The position numbers and the translations under genes are program-made. A stretch of 64,000 nt of DNA from Lonicera japonica (lineage: Eukaryota > Streptophyta > Magnoliopsida > Dipsacales > Caprifoliaceae), in the NCBI GenBank assembly GCA_021464415.1, contig JAKCWG010000723.1, positions 124,001-188,000 of the forward strand. The letters run 5' to 3'. Below the pieces are notes generated by a model. The model searched no databases, was not told where the DNA came from, and was given only the letters and a program-made list of their open reading frames with translations. Positions 35,272 to 44,596 of this stretch are shown in pieces. Position 1 is the first letter of the stretch. Each line of letters begins with the position of its first letter.

Positions 35272-35364
35272 AGCTATGTATATATATTCTCTGAATATAT
35301 AAATTCATTTGTTTGGTTTTCAGAAAAAAATCAATGTAGAGGGAATGAAAAGGCAACGAGCTAG

Positions 35365-36183
35365 ATGAAGGATACATTCACTTTGATCCACTTTCTACCC
35401 CCATGGCTTTCCCTTTGAATCTGTAAAATTGAGGTGTGTATACATATGTATTTATGATGGGTCTTGATTTGGTACAGACCATCTGTTTACGGATCGGCCT
35501 TATAGCCACAGATTTGATCATGAAAACTTTAGAAGATATTTTCAGTGACAAACTTTTGCTGATTTTGTGCGATCTGTATACAAACTGTTGGCACTAGATC
35601 CTTGCCATATATTCATTGTGAAGAAAACTAATCATTTTGTTCAGTTTATAGCTTGATTTTCTAATTCGATTTTAGTCTGTAATTCTTAAGTTTTTTACAG
35701 AGTTACTGTTGAGCTCTTTCTTGTCATCAAAGTTCTGTTGAGCTATTTTTCGGATTTAATTTGAAGATCTGGCCTTAACCAGTAAAGGAATTTGTGTCGT
35801 GACAAAACTATAAATGTCACTATATTTTTTGGTATAAGTCACTAATTACTGCTGAAAAAGGGGAAAATATAGATCAAATTATAGTTCTCACAAATTCTTT
35901 TGTCATGGAAGGCCATTAGTCAAAATTATTTTTCTTCCTTTATCTGTTTATTTTAGTAATTTCTCGTTTGTGGTATTTTAATTTTGCCTTTCTTGCTGTA
36001 AAGAGAACTTTTCTGTCAAAATGATAAAACAAAACATGGACAACTTTTGTAAAGGAGTTATTTATATTTTATCCCAAGAAGTTTGACGGCTTGTCCTTCT
36101 ATTTGTTTCCATAGGTTGATGAATTTGCAAGTAATATGAGCACATGTGAAACAGCGCGCGCGCGCTCAGTTCGTTATTTATAG
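35365..36183 (+). pseudogene. Beta1: broken copy of the small gene family
   Basis: Aligned to beta2, exon 1 starts at ATG 35365 (MKDTFTLIHFLPPWLSL) but meets TGA where beta2 has AGA. Exon 2 (from 36115, after ATAG) reads VDEFASNMSTCETA and is then shifted by a 12-bp GC dinucleotide run (36154-36165) absent from beta2, ending at TAG 36181-36183. Both lesions would disable the product. Confidence 0.6.
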
Positions 36184-36954
36184 CATTTCAGTCATGGGAC
36201 CAAGTTCCGGGATGTGCAGTTAAAAGGCGATGCCTAGAATGGGGTGGGTGCAGGCTCAAGTGGGGCCTAATCATTTCCTTGGCCAGTGGAGAAATTATGG
36301 AAGAACATGTTAGTCTGCTTGCCCAAGAGTTTGCAATCAAAATTCCAACCGGGGGTCACAAAGGGATACAAGCTCAAGAACTCAAACGGGTGTTACACAT
36401 GGCGTCCGTTTGATTTGAATTTTAGTATTTTCATAGAATGTAAAATTTGTAATTTCAAGTATTGGACTAGATTTGACATGAACTATGAGATCCAACTTGT
36501 ATGTGAATTTAAGAATTTAAATATATATGGTGAAAAGGTAAAATTCCCATAACCATGTTAGCAGTAAAGCAATTTATGGAAATTACATATTGGCAAAAGG
36601 GACATTTGATGAAGATTTTTCCTACTTCTTTTTAATGTACACATATGTTTGGGATGATTAAACCCCTTGGTTACTCATTTGTAGCACTTGTATCAATATA
36701 TCTAAGTAAAATAATTAAAGTAATTATTTGCTCGTCTTAACCACATCATATAAAAACAATGTACCAATTTGAAGTTTTTAAAGGCAATCGACTATGCAAA
36801 TCTAGTTTAAGAAAAGTTAATTTACCATATACGATAAGCAAATATGACGTTACCTACCAAATTTGAAAATTTGAATAACTTCATAACACTTATAAACTTC
36901 TATTTTACTATCTTCATCTAATCACGTTGAATCAAAATTGTCAATTAAGTTTTT

Positions 36955-38565
36955 GGGTTAATTGCACTTTACCCACCTGAACTATACAATCGGTTGAACA
37001 AAAATGCGTTTATTTGCATCAAGCTTTCGAGGGGGTTGGTCTAGAATCAGCTGCTAGAGAATAGGCTGCTAGGGCATTGAAGCGATTGAGCAAGAGAAAG
37101 AAAGAAAACTATTGCGCATGCCCAAAGGAAATGGAAATGCAGACTCCTTTCTCAGTTAAAGAAAGGGTGGGACTGGGGACATGCACTAACTATCTATCTA
37201 TTTGCCGACTACTCCCTGCACGCCACTAAACGGCGCTGGTTTCCAGCCCAATCAGCATCAGAAAATCCTTTCATATCAAGGCTATCAGACGGCCGTGGTT
37301 AGGTTGGTATTTTTTCCTAGTTTTCTCAGCGCAAACGGGACTCTTGATGAAATCTCAAAGAGGTAGATCGAGGGGGGGAGGGGGAACCGCGGCAAAGCAG
37401 TGTTTCTAGAATACTAAAGACTATACTGTGCCATACCAGCTATTAATTTTTCTAATTTTTACGCTAAACTATGAAATTTGTTGCACTTTACCCTAAATTG
37501 ATAATGGAGTTAATAAAATTGACGGAATGAAGGGCAAAACTGGTAAACAACATATCTCCTCAATTCCACCACCAATTCTCCATCTTTGTTCCTCAGCTCA
37601 AACTTGTCTCCACCGAAGAACTCCATCTCCTATCTCCGTCTCCATTCTATTTCTTGGTATGCGCTCTCTATATTTGTAAATATCAAACACAACCCAAATC
37701 AATTGAATTGGTTGAATGGATATGAAGCTCTCTCTCTCTTTTAAACAGAATGGATATGTAATTTGTCACTTGGATGCACCCATTACCTGGGATTTGATTT
37801 TGCACACGGAATGAATATGGAACTACAATTAGGCATAAACTCACACAAGCATATCCACTGAAAATTACAAGGAGGAAGAATTGTAAATAGAGAATCGGTA
37901 ATGGAGACTCATGAAGACAAACATTGAGTTCTTCCATCTTAGCAAAGGAACGTAGATGGAGAATCGGTGGTGGAGTACGACTGAAATAGAGGTTTGAGAG
38001 AGGGAATATGTTTACGTTTGAGATGGAGGTTTGAGAGATGAAGAATCGGTGGGGTATGTTGCTAAGGAGGAATCCAAGCAGATTTAAACCCGTAAGAAGA
38101 TCTAAACCTGTAAGAATATTTCGATCTTGTTAGAGGGAGAGGGAGAGGGAGAAGGATGGTGGGAGGCGGTGGAGGAGAGAGAGGGTGTCGGCGGTGGGGA
38201 AAGTGGAGGGGAGGTGGTGTTGGGGGCGGAGTGAGAGAGAGAGAGGAGTTTGGTGAAGATGGGTTTGGTTCCTCCATTTTGGTGAAGATAGGGAGATTAA
38301 TGAAGGAGGAGTAAGAAATTGAGGGAGTAGAGAGATATAACGTGAGAAATTGAAGGAGATGGGAGAGAGATAATGTGAGAAATTGAGGGAGATATATTAT
38401 TTACCAGTTTTGCTCTTCATTTCGTCAATTTTATTAACACCGTTATCAATTTAGGGTAAGGTGCAACAAATTTCATAGTTTAGTGTAAAAATTGGGAAAA
38501 TTAATAATTGGTATGGCACAGTGCAACTGAGTGTATAGTTCGGGTGGAAAAAGTGCAATTAACCC
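36955..38565. mobile_element. Second Mutator-like element
   Basis: 1611 bp with 9-bp TSD TAAGTTTTT at 36946-36954 and 38566-38574; block beta2 has the empty site near 56940. Inverted ends start GGGTTAATTGCACTTT on both sides, and similarity extends about 200 bp. The left inverted repeat is itself split by a GC-richer insertion (about 36999-37428). No transposase. Purine-rich stretches at 38130-38260. Confidence 0.8.
36999..37428. other. GC-richer foreign segment in a terminal repeat
   Basis: The left inverted repeat of the Mutator-like element breaks off after GGTTGAAC and resumes at TGTGCCATACC. The intervening 430 bp is richer in G and C than its surroundings, has no coding frame, and is in the style of plant organelle DNA. 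Organelle origin is a guess. Confidence 0.4.
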
Positions 38566-38716
38566 TAAGTTTTTTATGAACATGATCAGAAAATAAAATT
38601 ATGCTCATTTAATATTTTAATTTATTTTCTCTTTAGATCTAATAATCAAATTGGATACTGATTAAAGTGGCAAAAAAAATAATTCGGTGTAGTGATAGGT
38701 TGATGGACCATTTAAA

Positions 38717-38917
38717 CCTTATGCCCTAGCTGAATGAAATACAAAAATCACCAACGCAAATAATCCGTCAGAATTTTCTAATCCTTAAGCCCTAGCTGAA
38801 CGAAATACTCGAAAATCACCAACGCAAATAATCCGTCAGAATGTTCTAATCCTTATGCCTTAGCTAAATGAAATACGAAAATCACCCACGCAAATAATCC
38901 GTTATAATTTTTTAATC
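38717..38917. repeat. About 67-bp tandem repeat, three units
   Basis: Three units each begin CCTTA, then GCC(C/T)TAGCT, then GAAATAC, then CACC(A/C)ACGCAAATAATCCGT. Block beta2 has two units (57062-57185). A related phrase (CCCTATGCCCTAGCTGAAGG) precedes the beta genes at 34979 and 54850, so the repeat probably derives from the promoter region. Confidence 0.7.
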
Positions 38918-38959
38918 AATGTGGAAGGCATCGAAGAAGACGGCTATCTATATAGTTTA

Positions 38960-39270
38960 ATGGGTGAAGGAGCTAAGGATGAGTATGGGGTATGAATCAT
39001 AACTTGAATTCACTGTTTCTAATCTGCTTTAACAATGTAATCCTATATTATTATTTTCTGCGTTTTTTTAGGCTTGAATTCATTCTTTCTTATACTTAAT
39101 TTTGTTTACAAAAACTGCATAAAAAGATTGAATTACTTGGCATGGAAAGTACTTCAATTAATTCTGAATTAGCACCACTTGTTTGCCATCAATATAGTGG
39201 CGAGTCATTAATTGGATTCTTAATTTTGGATTTATCTAGAATCGATTCACTAGTAAAATCATTTGTGCTG
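38960..39270 (+). pseudogene. Delta1: alpha-type relic
   Basis: ATGGGTGAAGGAGCTAAGG at 38960 resembles alpha exon 1 (MGxxxxDEY). A GT donor follows at 38990, then intron text shared with the alphas (TCTAATCTGCTTTAACAATG, TTGTTTGCCATCAATA). It is cut off at about 39270 by CACTA sequence, before any exon 2. Confidence 0.5.
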
Positions 39271-39666
39271 CCAACAAGATGGCCGACAAATTATTTCATC
39301 GCAAGATTTCTCTTTTCCCAATAAGAAGTTTTGGCGGCTAAGAATTTTCTCCGCCGACAACATATTTTGTCTGCACATGTAACGTCGTTGCTGACAGAAT
39401 ATTTTGTCTGCGCAGTTAAGGACTTAGCCAAAAAAATATGTTGTGTGCACAAGTTAGGACTTTGCCTACAAACGATTTCGTCTACACAGATGAGGACTTT
39501 GCCGACAAAAGATTTCATTTACACAGGTAAATATTTTCTTAGCTTAGTATCACAATGCCGACAATTTTTCGCTTTCCTTTTTTATATTTGAATTTTTAAT
39601 AAAAAAACATTAGCATAAATTATGCTAAACAAAAAGAAAATTAAGAATTAATAAGAATGCCACACG

Positions 39667-39697
<31 letters not shown>

Positions 39698-42341
39698 TAA
39701 ACCTGTCAAAATAGATACAAAATTCTATATATAATACATCCCACAATATCCAAACAAAAAATAAGTTTATTAAGTATATTATGAAATGAGTAGTCCATTA
39801 TCTAAACCATTCCAAAAGCTAGTAATGTCCAAACAAAAAATAAGTCTACTAAGCATTTACGTCTTTGTTGCCTTCATGCACATGTTGATCAGAATCAATA
39901 GTGTGTGGTATCATTAGGGGAGGTACAAACCAGGGGAGTTGTTGTGCTAGCTATTGAATATTTTGCTCCCACGACTGTATGAAAACTTTGAGATGTTGTT
40001 GGGCTTTCTTGCGAGCTGCGTCAGCTGCATTCAATCTTTCTTCTGCTGCCTGGCGTGTTGCTCTCTCTGCTGCCAACTGCTCCTCTAATTGTTGAGTTCC
40101 CAATGATGATCATTTAAGGTCACGAATTCAACTAGCTCCTAATCCATGAAACTCCTTATCGGTCTTAAGACCCACTACATATGTTATGATATTAACTCCA
40201 AAGTCTTTGTCTGGTACTATTATTTCATTTAATGGTGTATCCTCGGGATAATCCTTTGCCAATTCCTTCATATACACGCGTCCTTCTTCGCCACCATCTC
40301 ATCCTAAGAAAATGTTACTTATTAGCATAGTAGAATTTAATACCACCTCATTTATATAATTAAAGGAGAATATTTATCATAACTTCAAATGTAAACTTAC
40401 AAATTTAGCCTTAGCAATATCATTGGTAAATATTCTTGTTCTGTCCACCGTAAGCTCTCTCAAATGTATCAATCTCCTGATCTAAATTAGGTAGAACCAG
40501 CATAGGGATCTAAATTAGCCTAACCAATTTGTGCTAAGGATTGATAATTTTGAATAGAACATATGAAAAAGGATAGAACAACAACACCAAAGCAATAGAC
40601 TAAAAGAGCTAATAACATATATAAATGAGAACACAATAACTAGCTATTAGATAGACAATAAAGATAAAATTGTGGGGCAAATTTAGTTGAACTGTTGGCA
40701 TTAGTCAATCTTAAAAGGACAAAATGTGCATGAAACTGTAGGCTTTGGTGACTAAATTTACATCAACAATGAAAATTGGTCTATTTTAAATATTTTATTA
40801 TACTTTATAACTTAGAAACTGCATCTTAGACCTATAACACCCTCTAGCTAATGAATTTGCACGAAACAAAGCTTTTTCTTCTTTATCTAACTCTCCTTGT
40901 GAGTTCTTTTATTAATTCTCAATGAGATTTAGAAACATAAATTTGAACAAATAAAACAAACATTTATTAAATGTACGTCAGAATAAAACCTGACGCGGAG
41001 GGGTGATCCAGATAAAACAATCCTGTTATATGGACTAGAATATAATTAAAACCTGGAGCGAATGTACATCAGAACAAATAAAACAATCCTCTTATATGGA
41101 CTAGAATATATATCACTATACTATTAGGCACTACTTTGGCACATCAGAGGGGTGATCCAGATAATAAGAAGTATTTTTTTCCATAGATATAAATAAATAA
41201 GTTTGTGCACACTAATTAGTTAAACCATTTGAAAAGTACTTGTAACCCAATTATTTTTTACCATATATAAAGCAAAAAATTATATTATAAAAGCCATTCA
41301 ATCACAAAAGTTAGGGAGACCCACCAAAACTAGAATCCGTATAACCCAAAAGCTTTAGAATAGGTCCAATAAAATAGTCAACAAAAATAAGTAAACCTTT
41401 TCTTCTTTACTTGCCTTGTCGCAATGATTTTGAGTCCAACGAGCAACTCACCCAATTACATGTGTATACTGTATAGATTGATGTTCAAGTGTATATGTGA
41501 ATCAATCACTATTCAAATAAAAAAAAACCTAGCTAACAACCTATATAAAAGTAAAATGACTAAATAAGAAAAGGCAGAAACATTGACCCTAACTGAGTTT
41601 TCTGGTATACTATTCATTATATAATTTAGAGGCAAACTGGTGGCCCATATTATGAGGATTGTATATATATATCCCTTCTATCAGCTATATCTACTAAAAT
41701 CAAAAGGTCTAAAAGCAATGACTTTAATTAGGATTAATCAACCTTAATCATTAGTATCACGACTCATATATTTTTTCAACGTATGGTCACTTAGGTAACT
41801 AATAAGGGAAAGAGAGTGAGGGTTAGAGTTTTAGTGTTTTAAAAATCACTGCCAGGCCCTCCAGGCTAGCCACCTCACTAGGCCAGATGGCTCATCTATG
41901 CGGCCAAGTTGAGACCAGGCATGATGGTGGGCTTTTGAGAATCTTTGCTAGCAAAATCTTATGCTTTTTCAAAACTCGAATTTGATTTCTCATAGTATTA
42001 TATTTTAATAAACGAAAGACTATCTAGTAACTAACTGCTTCGGCCATCCCTATAGTTATAGAGAATTCATTATTAGTAGGAACAAATCCCACATCAACAT
42101 ACAGCAACACAGTTTACACTAACTCATAGCCTTAATAGGTCTCCTTCCAATAGCAGCAGTCAATATAGAACTCAAACTTAATGATAGTAAACAAAATTTG
42201 GTTTTACTCATCAATTGAACTGAAATTAACTAATGTTTTAATAAAGGTGTGAAAGTTAAATATAGATTCTTAATCTATATGGAGAGGGTATTAGTTGATT
42301 GGTGTACGTTGTAGAAGTACAATTTCATTCAAAACGAATAA
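39271..42341 (-). mobile_element. CACTA element, 3' part
   Basis: Left end with repeated GCCGACAAA-type subterminal motifs (39280-39560), then transposase remnants on the minus strand. It pairs with the CACTA terminus at 52069, so one element may span both, with AE2 and others nested in it. The expected CACTA terminus is not recognisable at the left boundary, where paralogous beta sequence stops. A CA/TA microsatellite lies at 39667-39698. Apart from the transposase piece, 40299-42341 shows no gene. Confidence 0.6.
39951..40298 (-). pseudogene. CACTA (En/Spm, Ptta-type) transposase, C-terminal fragment
   Basis: The minus strand reads DGGEEGRVYMKELAKDYPED, then IIVPDKDFGVNIITYVVGLK, then an interrupted linker with two stops, and finally an Ala/Glu/Arg-rich coiled coil (QLAAERATRQAAEERLNAAD and QSWEQNIQ) ending in TAG at 39951. 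This matches the C-terminal part of plant Ptta/En/Spm transposase-associated proteins. The internal stops make it a pseudogene. Confidence 0.75.
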
Positions 42342-42492
42342 CACTATTCCAGGAAGGGTTTTAGGCGACGTACACTAATAGGGTTCGTCTCCTAAAATTC
42401 ACTTAGGCGACGTACATTAATGTCTGTCTTTTAAAAACTTAACTTAAGCGACGTACGCCAATGTACGTCTTCTAAAATTCCACTTAAGCGAC
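42342..42492. mobile_element. Second CACTA-type terminus with tandem subterminal repeats
   Basis: CACTATTCCAGGAAGGGTTT is a plausible CACTA terminus. It is followed by three diverged units of about 55-60 bp, each starting TTA(G/A)GCGACGTAC and containing CGTCT(C/T)CTAAAA-type text. AE2 inserted directly after a GCGAC. The other end was not found. Confidence 0.5.
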
Positions 42493-44431
42493 TGATAAAC
42501 GCGTAATTTTGTAGTCGCTAACGCTCTTTTGATTGTGTTTATCGCGTTTATCTTAGCATAGTTTAATTAAATTAATCCACTTCTTGTGCACACACTCAAA
42601 TATCAAGAATTGCTTTAACATGGCTCAAAGTAGCCTTTTCTAGTGTCTTGAGTGTACCTTCAGGCTATGGAAGCAAGTTGGAGAGCTTTGGGAAGCGTAC
42701 AAGAGAGATAGAAGCCAAAAGAGAAGAAAAAAAGTCTCCCGAAGTGTCCTCTGATCGATCAGAGGAGCCTCTGATTGATCAGAGGCCACCTTTTAATGCA
42801 AAACATGCCCTCTGATCGATCAGAGGGTGCTCTGATCGATCAGAGCCCACCTTACAAGCCAAAATCTCCCCTCTGATCGATCAGATGAGCCTCTGATCGA
42901 TCAGAGACCTCCCAGAATGCACAGCACAGCCCCCAAAAGCAGTTTTTCTCCTCTTTTGATGCATGGAAACTCACCAATAAAGGCTGGACTTTCTATTTCT
43001 AGATAGGATCAGGTGTCTTTCCTTTGGATCTTTAGAAAAGTGTACAAGAATACCCATTTTTGGGCATTGCTCTCCCATTATTTAATTGCTCTTTGTCCCT
43101 CATGTAATGTATGCAATTTTCTAGATCTAGATTCAAGTTAGATAGATATTTTTTCCTGCACTTTCTCTCTATCTATCACTTGTAAGAAATCTAGTTAGAG
43201 AAACTCTTGAAAGAAATGGAAATCTCTTTAATGGTTTTTGTTCATACAACTATCATGGAGTAGTTTCATTGCTAAGGCTAGAAGATGAAGTTTGCATTGC
43301 ATTAATTATGTAAGTTTGTTTCTTATTCCATTGTTAGTGTTGTTAAATACTTCTTGAATCCTTCATCTTCTCCATTCAATCAACCATTCATAAGCTAGTA
43401 AGATAATCCTCATAAGGTGATTTGACTTTGTATGCCTTGTATACATAGATCTCAAGCATTAATGAGGAGATGATGCACTTGTGTATTTCTTATTAGCCTA
43501 TGTCCATTCCTTCTATGATTGAGATACTTTACATTGCCAAGCATGTTTAGTCTTTGAATATTCATAGAAATACCATAAATTTGAGATTCCAATCCTTGAA
43601 TGCTTTAATGATATGTTGAATGCTTTCTACACTTTATGTGATTTTGAGACTCAATATTTTCTTAGTTAGAGTGTTGCCAAGGAGGATCTCTTAAGTTTAT
43701 GCCATAATCAACTACACTAATCACCTTAAGGATTCAATTTGTATTTATCAAATGTGTCTAAATCGGATGATTTAATCTCCACCTAGACCTCCCAATCTTA
43801 GACAAATGAAATGTTATGATTTATTGAGCTAAACTTTTTAGTTGGCCATTTTCATAATAAAGTCAATTGCCTAGGGGAAACTAACAATGAATTCTCAATG
43901 CCTAGTTTAATTTTATGCCTTTTCTTTTGGTGTATCTCAAATTTGCATCTTGGTTGGACATTATATGGGAATGGGTTGCTCTTGCTTCACACCCTTTGTT
44001 ACAAGATAAAAATGAGGGATACATTTGTGTTGAGCTTTACTTACACCCTTTCTTTATATGGCATTTATATGGGAATGGGTTGCTCTTGCTTCACACCCTT
44101 TTGCTTAGAAAAGTGTAAGGTACTCAACACTTAGGAATTGCATTGAGAATTTTGAATGAGATTTATTTTACATAACATTGCAAGCAAACGAATTCTATAA
44201 TGCCTTAGCCTTTTCTTATCAATTGATACATCACTTTAATTTTTATTGCAAGACTTTAAAATCAACAACTAAAATCAACCAATCAAATTCTCTTGAACAA
44301 AGCCTTGGACTCGTAATCACCACATCGTCTTTCCGACTATCCTTTTGGTTCGACACTTGGACTTACCAAGTATTATAACTTGACGACCTACACTTGGGTT
44401 CCTAAGCGCGGAAATATTTTCGGGCGCGTCA
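42493..44431 (+). repeat. AE2 5' LTR
   Basis: 1939 bp, starts TGATAAACGC and ends GGGCGCGTCA, followed by AGTTTT and the primer site. The second half aligns with LTRs A, B and C and includes a repeated TATATGGGAATGGGTTGCTC module (about 43965 and 44070). Confidence 0.95.
42748..42906. promoter_or_regulatory. Palindrome array in AE2 LTR (three pairs)
   Basis: Six palindromes of the type CCTCTGATCGATCAGAGG, centred at 42756, 42776, 42817, 42837, 42878 and 42898. Spacings are 20, 41, 20, 41 and 20 bp. The first centre is 263 bp from the LTR 5' end. Core GATCGATC is shared with AE1, while the arms differ (CTCT...AGAG instead of CCAT...ATGG). Confidence 0.65.
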
Positions 44432-44437
44432 AGTTTT

Positions 44438-44454
44438 TGGCGCCGTTGCCGGGG
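44438..44454 (+). promoter_or_regulatory. AE2 primer-binding site, tRNA-Asp
   Basis: TGGCGCCGTTGCCGGGG, 6 nt after the LTR, identical to the AE1 site and complementary to the tRNA-Asp 3' end. Confidence 0.95.
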
Positions 44455-44596
44455 ATACGGCGAAAGACGGATTACGGGTTTTGTACAAAAATCCGCTTTG
44501 TAAGTATTTCTTCTCCCTTTTTGAATAAGTTTTTCTTGCTTATTATTTTCTTCTTTTATAGGTGGCAATTTTCTTTAAGATCACCTTCCCGGGCTT

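Larger units (their letters stand above)
31547..39270. repeat. Duplicated block beta1
   Basis: Aligns to 52070-57476. Block beta1 additionally holds a Cassandra solo LTR, two Mutator-like elements and a Stowaway MITE; beta2 shows the empty sites for these. The block ends where CACTA sequence begins (about 39271), and block beta2 starts where that CACTA ends. Confidence 0.85.

Noticed and set aside
39240..39260. CACTAGTAAAATC as the left CACTA terminus
   Set aside because: The paralogous beta2 block has the aligned sequence (TTGCTAGTAAAAGC) without a transposon, so this text belongs to the duplicated block.
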